Positions 42,446-52,827 are shown, numbered from the stretch's first letter. The stretch is DNA of 64,000 nt from Massilia terrae (GCF_024753145.1 NZ_JANUGU010000001.1:496001-560000); one strand, 5' to 3'. The notes: generated from the sequence alone by a model not told the origin. Translations and numbers: made by a program.

Positions 42446-42907
42446 ATGAATCACCGCATCTGGCTCGCCGCCCTGGCTCTCGCAGCCACTTTCGCCCATG
42501 CCCAGGACAACAGCGCCCAGGAAGCCAACGTCGGCCCGGCCGCTGCCGCCGCCGAACGCTTCCTCGCCGCCGTCGACAAGGGCGACGTCACCGGCTCGTA
42601 CAACGAGATGGCCGGCGCCTCAAGGCTGATGGTCACGCTGCAGCAGTGGGATGGCGCCATGAAGACCGTGCGCGCGCCGCTTGGCAGGCTGGAATCGCGC
42701 CGAATGGTGACCGCGGTCCCAACCCGCAACCTGCCCGGCGCGCCGGAAGGCGATTACGTCGTCATCCAGTACAACACGCGCTTCAGCAAACTGCCGGACG
42801 ACCAGATGGCCATCGAGACCGTCACGCCGATGCTGGACCGGGACGGCAACTGGCACGTGTCGGGCTACTACGTCAAGCAGGTGCCGCACCGGGAGTTGAA
42901 GGACTGA
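42446..42907 (+). CDS. exported DUF4019 family protein
   Basis: A 153-residue periplasmic protein with a signal peptide (MNHRIWLAALALAATFAHA). The DUF4019 core runs from AAAAAERFLAAVDKGDVTGS to the end, with YVVIQYNTRFSKLP and the C-terminal WHVSGYYVK as typical blocks. Function unknown. The ATG at 42446 has AAAGGAGA upstream; the in-frame ATG at 42416 lies ahead of it. Single gene, convergent with a lipoprotein gene 15 bases away. Confidence 0.85.
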   Translation: MNHRIWLAALALAATFAHAQDNSAQEANVGPAAAAAERFLAAVDKGDVTGSYNEMAGASRLMVTLQQWDGAMKTVRAPLGRLESRRMVTAVPTRNLPGAPEGDYVVIQYNTRFSKLPDDQMAIETVTPMLDRDGNWHVSGYYVKQVPHRELKD

Positions 42908-42922
42908 TCGTCTTGGGCGTCG

Positions 42923-43561
42923 CTATTTGCAGTTGACCGCGATATTGATGAAGTTGGTGCTGGACGTCGCACGCCCCGATGAATTCGTGAGCGCGCAGCT
43001 TTGTCCGGCCGGGTTGTTCTGGACCGTGACCTTGTAGCCCGCGACCTGCCCGCCATAAACCGACTGGACGAAATAATCGGTAGCGAAGACGAAGAGCCCG
43101 TTTTCCTTCACCGTCAACGTGTCCGCGCCATTGTTCGAGAAGGTGACCGAGCCCCCCGGCAGCAAACCGGAGACCGTCACGCCAACCACAAATGGATAGA
43201 GGGCGATCGCTCCGTTGCCCGTACACGTGACCGGGACGCTGATACTGGCCGTCCCGTGCGCGACCGACCCTGATGCGTTCGACACTTTGCATACCAGGCC
43301 GGCTGGAGCGCCGCGCAGAGTCACATTGTAGTTTGCGCCCTCTGTTACCGGCTTTGAAAACTGGAAGCTCCCGCTTGAGGTGAGGGCGAGCGTTTCGCCG
43401 GCGTTCTGCAGGAGGACGGTTCCAACCACGCCGTCGATGGCGCCGCCGATGGTGGCGCTGGTCAGGGTGGGGATGGGCTGGTCAGGGGAAGAACCGCCGC
43501 CTCCGCAGCCGCCAATCGCGACTGACGCAGCGGCCACCAGGAAAAAAGCGACACTGCGCAT
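42923..43561 (-). CDS. hypothetical lipoprotein with two Ig-like repeats
   Basis: A 212-residue predicted lipoprotein (MRSVAFFLVAAASVAIGGCG, lipobox IGGC, then a Gly linker). The mature part consists of two similar units of about 80 residues. Each has a LALTSSGSFQF / LTVKENGLFVF strand, YNVTLRGAPAGLVC / YKVTVQNNPAGQSC, and ends in a Cys (VPVTC, IAVNC), suggesting one disulfide per unit. Such units recur in tandem in surface proteins of this bacterial group. Function unknown. The start at 43561 has GGAG upstream; an extension to 43582 is possible. Confidence 0.8.
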   Translation of the reverse strand: MRSVAFFLVAAASVAIGGCGGGGSSPDQPIPTLTSATIGGAIDGVVGTVLLQNAGETLALTSSGSFQFSKPVTEGANYNVTLRGAPAGLVCKVSNASGSVAHGTASISVPVTCTGNGAIALYPFVVGVTVSGLLPGGSVTFSNNGADTLTVKENGLFVFATDYFVQSVYGGQVAGYKVTVQNNPAGQSCALTNSSGRATSSTNFINIAVNCK

Positions 43562-43597
43562 TTTTATCTCCAAAAAAATCAAAACTCAACACGAAGG

Positions 43598-44818
43598 CTA
43601 TTCATACCGCAGCGCCTCGATCGGATCCAGCCGCGCCGCCTGGCTGGCCGGCACCACGCCGAACACCACGCCGACCGAGCCCGAAAACAGCATCGCTAAT
43701 GCCACCGCCCACCAAGGCACCACCGCCGGCGGGAAGTCCGGGATCATGCCGGCAATGACCACGCCCAGCACATAGCCGATCGCCAGTCCCAGCACGCCGC
43801 CCAGCAGCGACAGGGTCACCGCCTCGATCAGGAACTGCATCAGGATGTCGCGGCTGCGCGCGCCGATCGCCTTGCAGATGCCGATCTCGCGGGTGCGCTC
43901 CTTCACCGACACCAGCATGATGTTCATGATGCCGATCCCGCCCACCAGCAGCGCAATGCCGACGATGCCGCTCATGACCAGCGTGACCGTGGTGCTGATC
44001 TTGTCGAAGGTCTTCGCGATCTGGTCGGCCGAGTCGATTTCGAAGTCGTCCTTCTCCTCGGGCTTGAGCCGGTGCGCGTTGCGCATCACCGTGCGCAGGT
44101 GCTGGCGCGTTTCGTCCAGGCGCGTCAGGTCGCGCACCGCGAGCGTGATCTGCATCTGCGGCCGCGTATTGTTGCCGATGATGCTCTGGCCGGTCTTGTA
44201 CGGGATGATCATGTAGGTGTCCTGCGACATGCCGAACACCTCGCCGCGCTTTTCCATCACGCCGACGATCTTGAACCATTCGTTCGCGTACAGGACGAAG
44301 GATCCGACCGGGTTGTCCGGCAGGTGCAGGTCGTCGATCAGCTTCTCGCCGATGACGGCCACGCGCCGTGCGCCGGCGTCGTCGGAATCGCTGATGAAGC
44401 GCCCCAGCCGGGCGTAGCGCTGGTTGACCTCCTGGTAGCTGGCCGAGGTGGCGACCACCTGCGCGGTGGCCGACAGGCCGGTGTAGCGCACTTCCGAAAA
44501 CCCCGGCGAGAACACCGGCGACAGTTCGCTCACTTCATCCATGTGCACGCGCAGGTGCTCGACGTCGTCGAAGCGCAGGTAATTGACCTTGCCGCGCATG
44601 ACGTCCTTGAATTCATTGTGCGCCTTCACCGTGAGGCCATTGCCGCCCAGACCGGAGAACTGGTCGCTGACGCTCTTCGACAGGCCCTGGATCAGCGACA
44701 CCACCGTGATCACGGACGCCACGCCGATCACGATGCCCAGCGAGGTGAGGAAGCTGCGCAGCCGGTGCGCGCGGATCGACGCCAGCGCCGAGCGCAGGCT
44801 TTCGAGGAACAGGGTCAT
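43598..44818 (-). CDS. MacB-like ABC transporter permease
   Basis: A 406-residue inner-membrane permease of the FtsX/MacB class. Helix I ([20 protein letters not shown]) precedes a large periplasmic MacB_PCD domain (about 45-240), and three C-terminal helices carry the FtsX block [20 protein letters not shown]. The family exports macrolides, lipopeptides or enterotoxin by mechanotransmission. The start overlaps the ATPase stop (ATGA). Here ATPase and permease are separate, unlike fused E. coli MacB. Last gene of the operon; substrate unknown. Confidence 0.93.
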   Translation of the reverse strand: MTLFLESLRSALASIRAHRLRSFLTSLGIVIGVASVITVVSLIQGLSKSVSDQFSGLGGNGLTVKAHNEFKDVMRGKVNYLRFDDVEHLRVHMDEVSELSPVFSPGFSEVRYTGLSATAQVVATSASYQEVNQRYARLGRFISDSDDAGARRVAVIGEKLIDDLHLPDNPVGSFVLYANEWFKIVGVMEKRGEVFGMSQDTYMIIPYKTGQSIIGNNTRPQMQITLAVRDLTRLDETRQHLRTVMRNAHRLKPEEKDDFEIDSADQIAKTFDKISTTVTLVMSGIVGIALLVGGIGIMNIMLVSVKERTREIGICKAIGARSRDILMQFLIEAVTLSLLGGVLGLAIGYVLGVVIAGMIPDFPPAVVPWWAVALAMLFSGSVGVVFGVVPASQAARLDPIEALRYE

Positions 44819-45504
44819 GCCGCCGCTCCCGAGGTGGAGGCGTCCGACATCACCTGGCCGTCGCGCAGGCGCACCACGCGTTCGCACTGGCCGGCGATCT
44901 CGGGTTCGTGCGTCACGATGACCACGGTCTGGCCGCCGGCGTGCAGTTCGCGAATCAGTCCCATGATCTCCTCGCTGGTGGACGAGTCGAGATTGCCGGT
45001 CGGTTCGTCAGCCAGCAGGATCGAGGGATTGCCGACCAGCGCACGGGCGATCGCCACGCGCTGCCGCTGGCCGCCGGACAGCTCGTTCGGACGGTGGTGT
45101 TTGCGCTCGCCTAGTCCCACGCGCTCCAGCGCCCGCGCGGCCAGCGCCAGCCGCTCGCGCAGCGGAATGCCGCGGTAGATCAGCGGCTGCGCCACGTTGT
45201 CCAGCGCGCTCGCGCGCGGCAGCAGGTGGAAGCTCTGGAAGATGAAGCCGATCTCCTGGTTGCGCACGCGCGCCAGTTCGTCGCCGTTCATGGCGGCTAC
45301 CGCGCGCCCGTTGAGCCAGTATTCGCCGCTGCTCGGCCGGTCCAGGCAGCCGATGATGTTCATCATGGTCGACTTGCCGGAGCCGGAAGCGCCGATGAAG
45401 GCCACCATCTCGTTGCGCTGGATCTCCAGGTCGATGCCGCGCAGCGCGTGCACGGTCTGGTCGCCCATCTGGTATTCCTTGACGATTCCCTGCAGCCGGA
45501 TCAC
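44815..45504 (-). CDS. MacB/LolD-like ABC transporter ATPase
   Basis: A 229-residue ATPase powering the adjoining permease. Walker [16 protein letters not shown], signature [17 protein letters not shown], Walker [14 protein letters not shown] and the H-loop in [10 protein letters not shown] are complete. The GTG start at 45504 overlaps the adaptor stop (GTGA), and its stop overlaps the permease start; both couplings support one operon. Confidence 0.95.
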   Translation of the reverse strand: MIRLQGIVKEYQMGDQTVHALRGIDLEIQRNEMVAFIGASGSGKSTMMNIIGCLDRPSSGEYWLNGRAVAAMNGDELARVRNQEIGFIFQSFHLLPRASALDNVAQPLIYRGIPLRERLALAARALERVGLGERKHHRPNELSGGQRQRVAIARALVGNPSILLADEPTGNLDSSTSEEIMGLIRELHAGGQTVVIVTHEPEIAGQCERVVRLRDGQVMSDASTSGAAA

Positions 45505-46712
45505 TTGCCGGCTCCGGCGACCTTGAGTTCCGCCTTCTTCGCCACCACCAGGTCGCCATCGTGCAGTTCGCGCAGCACGCGCGCGGGGCCAACGGCGATC
45601 GTGTCGCCGACCGCGAGACCTTTGATGATCTCCTGGTTGGCGTCGTCCGACAGGCCCAGTTCCACCAGCTGTTTTTTCGCCTTGCCGTCGACGACCGTGA
45701 ACACGTAGCTGACGTTCTTGCTGCGTTCCTTGGCGCCGCCGGATTCCTCGGACAGCACGGCTTGCAGCGGCACGGCAGGACGCGCGGCGCTGCTGCCGAC
45801 CACGATCTCGACGCGGCAGGTCATGCCCGAGCGCAGCGCAAGTTTCGCATCGTCCAGGTGCAACTTGACCACATAGCTCTTGCCTTGCGAGGCCGCGGCG
45901 CCCAGCGTCGGCCCCTTCGGCGCCATCGCCACGCTTTCCACCGTGCCGGTCACCGGCTGGTTGGGAAAGGCGGCGGGGAAGACCTTGGCCTGCTGGCCTT
46001 TCGCCACGCGCGCGATGTCGGCTTCGTCCACGTTCACCTCGGCCATGATCGATCCTACGTCGGCGATGGTCATCAGTGAGGAGCCGGCGATGCCGGTTGC
46101 GCTGGCGACCGCGGTCTCGCCGATCTTGATCGGCACCGCCGTCACCGTGCCGTCGATCGGCGCGCGCACTTCGGTCTTGGCCAGATGCTCCTTGGCCTGC
46201 GCCAGCTGGGCGGAGGCCTGCTCCAGCGTCTCGCGGCTGGCGCGCAGCTCCACTTTGGCCAGGTCGACCTGGTGCACTGCGTCGTCGTACCTGGAGATGT
46301 CGATGAACTTGTCCTGGTACAGGCGCTGGGTGCGTTCCAGGTTGCGCTGCTGGGTGTCGAGGTTGATCTGGGCGCGCTCGATCGCGATCGCGGCGTTGCG
46401 CCGGCTCGCTTCCTGCTGCTTCACTTCTGCCACGTACACGGTCGGGTCGAGCCGCAACAGCGGCTGGGCGCGCTCGACGCGGTCGCCTTCCTTCACCAGC
46501 ACCGCCGCCACCTTGCCGATCACTTCGGCCGACAGCTGCACCTCCTGCCGGAACACGAGGTTGCCGGTCGCGAGGATCGATGGACGGATCTCCTGCCTGG
46601 CCACGTTCGCCAGCTCGGCTTCGTGTTTGGGCTTCCCGCCGCCGAATTTGACGGCGACAGGGACGATCAGGAACGCGGCGACGGCGGCGCCGAGAATCAG
46701 CTTGCGTGCCAT
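45501..46712 (-). CDS. MacA-like periplasmic adaptor (HlyD family)
   Basis: A 403-residue membrane-fusion protein linking the ABC pump to an outer-membrane channel. An N-terminal anchor helix ([20 protein letters not shown]) is followed by the lipoyl halves ([20 protein letters not shown] and [20 protein letters not shown]), a long coiled-coil hairpin between them (about 90-180), and a beta-barrel and membrane-proximal domain. I start at 46712 (MARKLIL); the longer frame reaches 46748. It is five bases downstream of the Yip1 gene. Confidence 0.92.
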   Translation of the reverse strand: MARKLILGAAVAAFLIVPVAVKFGGGKPKHEAELANVARQEIRPSILATGNLVFRQEVQLSAEVIGKVAAVLVKEGDRVERAQPLLRLDPTVYVAEVKQQEASRRNAAIAIERAQINLDTQQRNLERTQRLYQDKFIDISRYDDAVHQVDLAKVELRASRETLEQASAQLAQAKEHLAKTEVRAPIDGTVTAVPIKIGETAVASATGIAGSSLMTIADVGSIMAEVNVDEADIARVAKGQQAKVFPAAFPNQPVTGTVESVAMAPKGPTLGAAASQGKSYVVKLHLDDAKLALRSGMTCRVEIVVGSSAARPAVPLQAVLSEESGGAKERSKNVSYVFTVVDGKAKKQLVELGLSDDANQEIIKGLAVGDTIAVGPARVLRELHDGDLVVAKKAELKVAGAGK

Positions 46713-46717
46713 GCCGC

Positions 46718-47413
46718 TCAGCCCACGAACGCGAGCTTGGCGGCCCACAGGCCGTACACGGCCACGTAGGGCAGGGCGGCAATGGTGAGGCAGGTGGCGG
46801 TCGGGCGGCCGGTCCAGGCCTTCAGGCCGACGGTGGCCAGCGCCACGGTCCAGAAGGTGGCAAGGTCAAGGCTGTTCACCAGCGAGGCCCAGGGATGGGA
46901 CATCGGCAGGTGGAAGATCAGGTAGTTCAGCGAGACCATGTTCAGGTCTTCCGGCGCCAGCTGGCCGTGCGAGGTCGCCACCTGCAGCGCCATCAGCGGC
47001 ACCACCAGCAGGCGCGGGACGCTGGCCCAGGCCACGAAGGCGAACCATTTCCCGTAGCCGATCTCGCTTCCGATGGCGCGCGCGGCGATCAGGAAATAGC
47101 CGGCGGTCAGCGAGATCAGGACCAGGGTGCCAATGACGGCGCCGCCGGCGGAGGTGAGCATCATCCGGCCGGGCGTGAGGAACTTCGCCAGCGCTTCCTG
47201 CGCTTCCGGTTTCATGTCGGGGTGCGAGGCGATCATGTGCTCGCGCAGCCAGGCGTAGTCCTCGGTCGAGGTCCACCAGTACATCAGGGCGACCGACAGC
47301 AGGATCGACACCAGCAGCGGCAGCCAGCCGTTCGGCTTGTCCTTCAGCCGCGCGAAGGTCGGCGTGGGTTCGATGATGACGCGTCCCAGATCGGGCAGGG
47401 CTTGGGCAACCAT
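46718..47413 (-). CDS. Yip1-family membrane protein
   Basis: A 231-residue inner-membrane protein with about five helices. It starts with the typical soluble lead-in [20 protein letters not shown], then [37 protein letters not shown] and further helices; YIP1 domain spans most of it. Function in bacteria is unclear. It is first in the MacAB-like operon, and the ATG at 47413 has GAGGAG upstream. The link to export is only positional. Confidence 0.85.
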   Translation of the reverse strand: MVAQALPDLGRVIIEPTPTFARLKDKPNGWLPLLVSILLSVALMYWWTSTEDYAWLREHMIASHPDMKPEAQEALAKFLTPGRMMLTSAGGAVIGTLVLISLTAGYFLIAARAIGSEIGYGKWFAFVAWASVPRLLVVPLMALQVATSHGQLAPEDLNMVSLNYLIFHLPMSHPWASLVNSLDLATFWTVALATVGLKAWTGRPTATCLTIAALPYVAVYGLWAAKLAFVG

Positions 47414-47523
47414 GGACACTCCTCTTGTGTGAATCCGGAGGAGTGTAGGGCATTACCAAGATGCCAATTCTCACCTATTGTCACTATTTCATTACGGTTA
47501 CGAAATATGCAATTTATTGCATA

Positions 47524-47568
47524 CCCCGTCGTCCCGGCGGAGGCCGGGGCCCGGCGCCGGGACGACGT
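47524..47568. repeat. REP-like palindrome
   Basis: CCCCGTCGTCCCGGCGGAGG, then CCGGGGCCCGGCGCCGGGACGACG: the outer arms CGTCGTCCCGGCG and CGCCGGGACGACG are perfectly inverted. Same family as the others, between topoisomerase IB (leftward) and the Yip1 promoter region. Confidence 0.8.
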
Positions 47569-47604
47569 TGATGCGTTGAGGGGAAGTGTAGAGGGGCCGG
47601 TAGT

Positions 47605-48753
47605 TCAGGCAGCGAGCTTGCGGCGCGGGCGGCTTGGCTTTTTTGCGGGCGCCACAGGCCGCTCGGCCTCGCGCGCCAATCGCTCCTGGAGCATCGCCAG
47701 CACGGCCGCTTCCTCCGGCTGCAGCTCGCCCTCCAACGCCTCTTCGGCGCGTTCACGCAGCACCTCGACGGTCGCGCCTTCGAGGTAAGCGTCCAGCACC
47801 GCCGGATGCACATAGCATTTGCGGCACACCGACGCTGTATTGCCCAGCTTTTCGGCCACCGCTTCGATCGCGCGCACCACGTTCTTCTTGGCCTGCGCCT
47901 GCGAATCGAACTTCTCGAACTCCTGCAGCGCCATCGCCGCCAGCACCGTGCCGGCCCAGGTGCGGAAGTCCTTGGCGGTGTAATCCTCGCCGCTGATCTG
48001 GCGCAGGTAGTCGTTCACGTCCGACGAATCCACCGTGCGCGTCTCGCCATCGTCGTCGATGTATTCGAACAGTTCCTGCCCCGGCAGGTCGCGCGAGCGC
48101 CGCACGATGCGCGCCAGCCGCCGGTCGAGCACCTTCACCTGGTGGTACACGCCGCTCTTGCCGCGGAAGCGGAATTCGATCTCGCTGCCGTCGATGCGCA
48201 CATGGCGCCGCTGCAGCGTGGTCAGCCCGAAGGACTTGTTGGTGCGCGCATACTCCTCGTTGCCGACCCGGATCATGGTGGTCTCGAGCAGGTAGACGAT
48301 GGTCGCCAGCACCTTCTCGCGCGGCAGGCCGGGCAGGTCGAGCGCGCGGTTCACTTCGGCCCGGATCGCCGGCAGCGCCTGGCCGAACTTGATCATGCGC
48401 CCGTACTTGACCTCGTCTCGCACCTCGCGCCATTTCGGATGGTAGCGGTACTGCTTGCGGCCGCGCGCGTCGCGCCCGGTGGCCTGCAGGTGGCCATTCT
48501 CCTGCGGGCAGATCCAGACGTCGGTCCAGGCCGGCGGAATCGCCAGCGACTTGATGCGCCGGAGCGTGTCGAGATCCTCGATCCGCTCGCCCTTGGCGTC
48601 GACGTAGCGGAACCCGTCCGCCGCCGGTTCGCGCCGGATGCCGGGCTTGCTGTCGTTCACGTAGCGCAGGCCCGCGGCCTTGGCGGCGGCGGGCGGGTCG
48701 GTGTTTTCCACCGGGCTGGCGATGGCCAGGTCTTCGCTCTTCATCCGTGCCAT
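47605..48753 (-). CDS. DNA topoisomerase IB (poxvirus-like)
   Basis: A 382-residue type IB topoisomerase that relaxes supercoils through a 3'-phosphotyrosyl link. The N-terminal domain has LRRIKSLAIPPAWTDVWICP; the catalytic domain has YLLETTMIRVGNEEYARTNK (Arg), GKSGVYHQVKVLDRRLARIV (Lys), AKDFRTWAGTVLA (Arg) and the nucleophile Tyr near 314 in CRKCYVHPAVLDAYLEG. All catalytic residues are visible. C-terminal tail basic (KKPSRPRRKLAA). Monocistronic; such enzymes are accessory in bacteria. Confidence 0.95.
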   Translation of the reverse strand: MARMKSEDLAIASPVENTDPPAAAKAAGLRYVNDSKPGIRREPAADGFRYVDAKGERIEDLDTLRRIKSLAIPPAWTDVWICPQENGHLQATGRDARGRKQYRYHPKWREVRDEVKYGRMIKFGQALPAIRAEVNRALDLPGLPREKVLATIVYLLETTMIRVGNEEYARTNKSFGLTTLQRRHVRIDGSEIEFRFRGKSGVYHQVKVLDRRLARIVRRSRDLPGQELFEYIDDDGETRTVDSSDVNDYLRQISGEDYTAKDFRTWAGTVLAAMALQEFEKFDSQAQAKKNVVRAIEAVAEKLGNTASVCRKCYVHPAVLDAYLEGATVEVLRERAEEALEGELQPEEAAVLAMLQERLAREAERPVAPAKKPSRPRRKLAA

Positions 48754-48807
48754 GCTACGCGCCGGCGGCGCCGCGCACCGTTCGCGAAATAACTTAGCGG
48801 CGCGCCG

Positions 48808-50433
48808 TCAGCGGTAGCGCGCTTCGACCAGGTCGATTTCGCGCAGCAGCTTGCGCGCGGTCTCGTCCGAGATGCGCTCGTGCCGCGCTAGCCCAAGGAT
48901 GGCTTCACGCTCGGCTGCGAGGGCGGCCAGGCGGAAGTTGCGCTCGGCCTCGTCCGCCATGCGCAGCCGGGCCGGGTCCAGCGTGTCGCCGCTGCCCAGC
49001 CGGTGGCGGTAGATGCCCATCACGCGTTCGATCGCGCTGGCCTGGATCTCGGGATCGACGTGCAGTTGCTCGTGGCTGGCCTGCTCGACCGCCTTGAGCG
49101 CCGCCACCGCCGCTTCGTGCCGGGCCAGGTCTTCCTGCGCGGCGCCGGCCGGTTCCTCCGGCAGGGTCAGTGAGCGCAGCAGTGGCGGCAGGGCGATGCT
49201 GGCCAGGACCAGCGACACCAGGATCACGCCGGCCGCGAGGAAGATCGCCAGGTGGCGCCCCGGCAGCGGCGCGCCGCCCGGCATGAACAGCGGCAGGGTC
49301 AGGATGCCGGCCATCGTGATCGCGCCGCGCACGCCGGCCAGCGAGGTCACGAGCACCAACTTGAAGCGGGTCACCTTGGTCTGCTGATCCTGCCGGCCGG
49401 TCCTGAGCAGGGTCAGGCGCAGCGAGACCCACACCCAGACGAAGCGCAGCACGGTCAGGCCGAGGCTGACGGCGAGCGCGAGCAGCAGCAGGCGCAGCAC
49501 GCCTTTCTCTCCGCCCGCCGCTTCGGCGGCGTCGGCCGCGCGGCTGATAATGTCTGGCAGCTGCTCGCCCAGCAGGACGAACATCACGCCATTGAAGGAG
49601 AACTGGACCGCGTCCCACACAGCCGCGCGCCGCACGCGGGTGCTGGCGCCGGCGCGGCCGGACAGCTCGACATAGCTCATGGTGACACCGGCCGCCACCG
49701 CACCGAGGATGCCGGACGCGTTCAGGTGCTCGGCCGCGAGGTAGGCGCCGAAGGGCGTGAGCAGGTTGATCAGGATCGGCGAGCCGCTTTCCTCGCCCAC
49801 CTTGCGCGACAGGTAGCGCTGGGCTGCCGAGATCCCGAGCGTGACCGCGACCCCGCAAGCCAGGCCAGCCAGCACCACCCACACGAAGGTGGTCGCGGCC
49901 GAGGCCAGCGAGAAGTGGCCGGTGACGGCGGCGGTCACGGCGAAGCGGAAGCACACCAGGCCGCTGGCGTCGTTGAGCAGGGCCTCGCCTTCCAGGATGT
50001 GCATCAGGCGCGGCGGAATCGGCACCCGGCTGGCGATCGAGGACACCGCAACCGGATCGGTGGGCGCCACGATGGCCGCCAGCGCGAACGCCACAGGCAG
50101 CGGCATGCCCGGCACCAGCCAGTGGATGAAGAAGCCGGCGCCGAGCACCGTGAATACCACCAGGCCGAAGGCCAGTTCGATGATGGTGCCCTTGTCGCGG
50201 AACAGGCCGACCTTGGGGATGCGCCAGCCGTCCAGGAACAGCAGCGGCGGGAGGAACAGCAGGAAGAAGATGTCCGGTTCGAGCGTCACGCCGTGCCCGA
50301 ACACGCCCTCGATCACCGCGCCCAGCGCGATCTGCACCAGCGGCAGCGGCAGCGGAAACGGCAGCATGCGCACCACGTAGCCACTCGCAATCACGGCCAG
50401 CAGCATCGCCAGCACCAATTCAACCGAACCCAT
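48808..50433 (-). CDS. Na+/H+ antiporter (CPA1 family)
   Basis: A 541-residue inner-membrane antiporter that would exchange protons for sodium or potassium. About 12 helices cover residues 1-420; the ion-site motifs FALAAIVAPTDPVAVSSIAS and LEGEALLNDASGLVCFRFAV are intact. A soluble helical C-terminal region (about 430-541) is rich in Glu/Arg. NhaP/YjcE-like by layout. Read leftwards, 60 bases beyond the hybrid kinase; co-transcription is possible. Confidence 0.94.
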   Translation of the reverse strand: MGSVELVLAMLLAVIASGYVVRMLPFPLPLPLVQIALGAVIEGVFGHGVTLEPDIFFLLFLPPLLFLDGWRIPKVGLFRDKGTIIELAFGLVVFTVLGAGFFIHWLVPGMPLPVAFALAAIVAPTDPVAVSSIASRVPIPPRLMHILEGEALLNDASGLVCFRFAVTAAVTGHFSLASAATTFVWVVLAGLACGVAVTLGISAAQRYLSRKVGEESGSPILINLLTPFGAYLAAEHLNASGILGAVAAGVTMSYVELSGRAGASTRVRRAAVWDAVQFSFNGVMFVLLGEQLPDIISRAADAAEAAGGEKGVLRLLLLALAVSLGLTVLRFVWVWVSLRLTLLRTGRQDQQTKVTRFKLVLVTSLAGVRGAITMAGILTLPLFMPGGAPLPGRHLAIFLAAGVILVSLVLASIALPPLLRSLTLPEEPAGAAQEDLARHEAAVAALKAVEQASHEQLHVDPEIQASAIERVMGIYRHRLGSGDTLDPARLRMADEAERNFRLAALAAEREAILGLARHERISDETARKLLREIDLVEARYR

Positions 50434-50493
50434 TCATTCCTCCATTCATCCGCGATGATAGAGCAACGGGCGAGCTTGCGCCGGGCGATGCGC

Positions 50494-52797
50494 TCAGGAT
50501 TGCGCGCTGGCGGGGCGCACCGTGGCCAGGATCTGGGCCAGCTGCGTGGTGCTGACCGGCTTGACGAGATAGTGGTCGAAGCCGGCGGCGAGGGCGGCAT
50601 CGCGGTCTTGCGGGCGGCCGTAGCCGGTCATTGCGATCAGGGTCGCGCCGGAAGTCAGGGGATCGGCGCGCAGGCGCCGCGCCAGCTCCTTGCCGTCGAA
50701 GTCGGGCAGGCCGATGTCGAGCAGGCAGGCGTCGGGCCGGAACATGCGCGCCGCGTCCAGCGCCTCGCCGGCGCGGAAGGCCGCTTCCACCACGTGGCCG
50801 GCGGCCTGCAGGAACAGCTGCAGCGTCGCGACCGCGTCCTGGTTGTCGTCGACCAGCAGGATGCGCAGCGGCTCGCCGTGCGCGCCGCGCCGTTCGGCGG
50901 CCGGGGGCGCCGGGACCGTGCCGGCCAGCGGCTCTTCGAAGCGCGGCAGGCGCACTGTGAAGGTGCTGCCTTCGCCCAGCCCCGCGCTGTAGGCGCTGAC
51001 GCTGCCGCCGTGCAGTTCGACCAGGCTGCGCGCCAGCGGCAGGCCCAGTCCCAGGCCGCCTTGCGAGCGGTCCGGCGTGCGTTCGGCCTGGGTGAACAGG
51101 TCGAACACGCGCGCCACCAGTGCCGGGTCCATGCCGATGCCGTCGTCCACGATGGTGACCACGAACTGCCCGTCCTCGGGCGCCAGCCGCAGCGTGACGT
51201 GGCCGCCCTCGGGCGTGTATTTGGCCGCATTGCCGAGCAGGTTGGCGATCACCTGCACCAGCCGCTTGTGGTCGCCCTTGACGATGGCGGGGCCGGGCGG
51301 CAGGTCGAGCACCACGCGGTGGCGGCGCGTCGTGAACAGCGGGCGCACCTGTTCGGCCGCGTCCTCGACCACCCGGCGCAGGTCGAGCGCCTGGGTCGAC
51401 AGCGACACCAGCCCGCGCGTGACGCGCGAGACGTCCAGCAGGTCGTCCACCAGGCTGGTCATGTGCTCGACCTGGCGCGCGATGATGGCGCAGGTCTGGG
51501 TGATCTGGGCGTCGTCCGAATGCAGCAGCTTGAGCAAATGCGCGCCGGTGCTGATCGGCGCCAGCGGGTTGCGCAGCTCGTGCGCCAGCATCGCCAGGAA
51601 TTCGTCCTTGCGCTGGTCGGCCGCGCGCAGCTCGCGTTCGGCCAGGCTGCGCGCGGTTTCCTTCTTCTGCAGCGCGGCGGCCATCTCGTCGAGCGCCTTG
51701 GCCAGGTTGCCGATCTCCTCGCGGCCGTATTCGATGCCGCTGCGCGCTTCCAGTTTGCCCGCGGTGATGTCCGCGGCGGTGTGCATCAGCTTGCGCACGC
51801 GCTGCACGATCAGGACGTCGCCGGCAAGCCAGGCCGCCAGCAGCGCCAGGAAGGTGGTGGAGGCGAGCGCCATCAGCGACATCATCTGGTCGCGCCGCGC
51901 GGCGCTGGTGATGGATTCGACCGGCACGCCGATCGAGACCGTGTAGTCGGTCAGCTGCGGCGGCCCGACGCGGGCGAAGGCGTGCAGGCGTTCCACGCCG
52001 TCGTCGCCGCGCACCAGCAGCGACGGTCCGCCCGGCTTGCTCATCCCGGCGCGCATCACCGCCGGCACGCTGGTGCCGAGCCAGCGCTCGGGGTCGGGCC
52101 GGCGCGAGATGAGCTGGCCGCGGCCGTCGGCGGTAGCCAGCACGGAGCCCGGCGGCAGGCTGATCTCGTTGATGTAGGTGTCCAGCTCCGCCAGGTCGAG
52201 GGCCGCGAACACGACGGCGCGCACTGCGCCCTGGCGGTCGATCACCGGATAGGTCAGGTTGATGGTGTGCTTGCGGATCACGCGCCCGAACACATAGTCG
52301 CCGGCGATGAAGCGGCGCTCGCTGACGGCGCGCTGGAAGTGGGTGCGGTCGCCCAGGTTGACCGGGCGCGTCAGCGGCACGCCGCTGCAAGTGACTTCGC
52401 CGTTGGGCTGGATCAGGCCGAAGTTGACGTAGCCTTCGTTGCGCTCGAGGACGTCCGCCAGCAGCGCGCTGCAGCGTTCCTTCGGCCCGAGCAGCTCGGG
52501 CACGCTCGCCAGGTCCACCAGGATCTGGCGCGCGCCCTCGATCGATTGGGCTTCGTTGGCGGCGGCCAGGCGCGTCAGGCGCAGCAGGTTTTCTTCGGAC
52601 ACGCGGATCGCGTGGTCGCGCTCGCGGATCCCGTTAATCACGGTCATGGCCGCCAGCGGCATGATCGCGAGCGCCACCAGCAGCATCAGGCGGCTGCGCA
52701 GGCTAATCAGGCGAAACTTGGTCAGGGGGTCTGGCATGGTGGCGGCTTGTTCTTTTTCCGGCGAGCCCAAGTAGAAGCCGATTGTACTCACATTCAT
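50494..52797 (-). CDS. hybrid sensor histidine kinase/response regulator
   Basis: A 767-residue membrane kinase. Helix I (LMLLVALAIMPLAAMTVING), a periplasmic Cache-like sensor (about 50-290, with GDRTHFQRAVSERRFIAGDY), helix II, HAMP, the HisKA box AMLAHELRNPLAPIST near residue 400, HATPase with NLLGNAAKYTPEG and DDGIGMDP, and a receiver with LLDIGLPDFDG near 690. The kinase should phosphorylate its own receiver; no output domain or partner regulator is adjacent. The start is uncertain: ATG at 52797 or 52737. It diverges from the aromatic-CoA operon with a 94-base gap. Confidence 0.9.
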   Translation of the reverse strand: MNVSTIGFYLGSPEKEQAATMPDPLTKFRLISLRSRLMLLVALAIMPLAAMTVINGIRERDHAIRVSEENLLRLTRLAAANEAQSIEGARQILVDLASVPELLGPKERCSALLADVLERNEGYVNFGLIQPNGEVTCSGVPLTRPVNLGDRTHFQRAVSERRFIAGDYVFGRVIRKHTINLTYPVIDRQGAVRAVVFAALDLAELDTYINEISLPPGSVLATADGRGQLISRRPDPERWLGTSVPAVMRAGMSKPGGPSLLVRGDDGVERLHAFARVGPPQLTDYTVSIGVPVESITSAARRDQMMSLMALASTTFLALLAAWLAGDVLIVQRVRKLMHTAADITAGKLEARSGIEYGREEIGNLAKALDEMAAALQKKETARSLAERELRAADQRKDEFLAMLAHELRNPLAPISTGAHLLKLLHSDDAQITQTCAIIARQVEHMTSLVDDLLDVSRVTRGLVSLSTQALDLRRVVEDAAEQVRPLFTTRRHRVVLDLPPGPAIVKGDHKRLVQVIANLLGNAAKYTPEGGHVTLRLAPEDGQFVVTIVDDGIGMDPALVARVFDLFTQAERTPDRSQGGLGLGLPLARSLVELHGGSVSAYSAGLGEGSTFTVRLPRFEEPLAGTVPAPPAAERRGAHGEPLRILLVDDNQDAVATLQLFLQAAGHVVEAAFRAGEALDAARMFRPDACLLDIGLPDFDGKELARRLRADPLTSGATLIAMTGYGRPQDRDAALAAGFDHYLVKPVSTTQLAQILATVRPASAQS

Positions 52798-52827
52798 CGC
52801 GCCGCCCGATTGGAAGGGCTGAATTAT

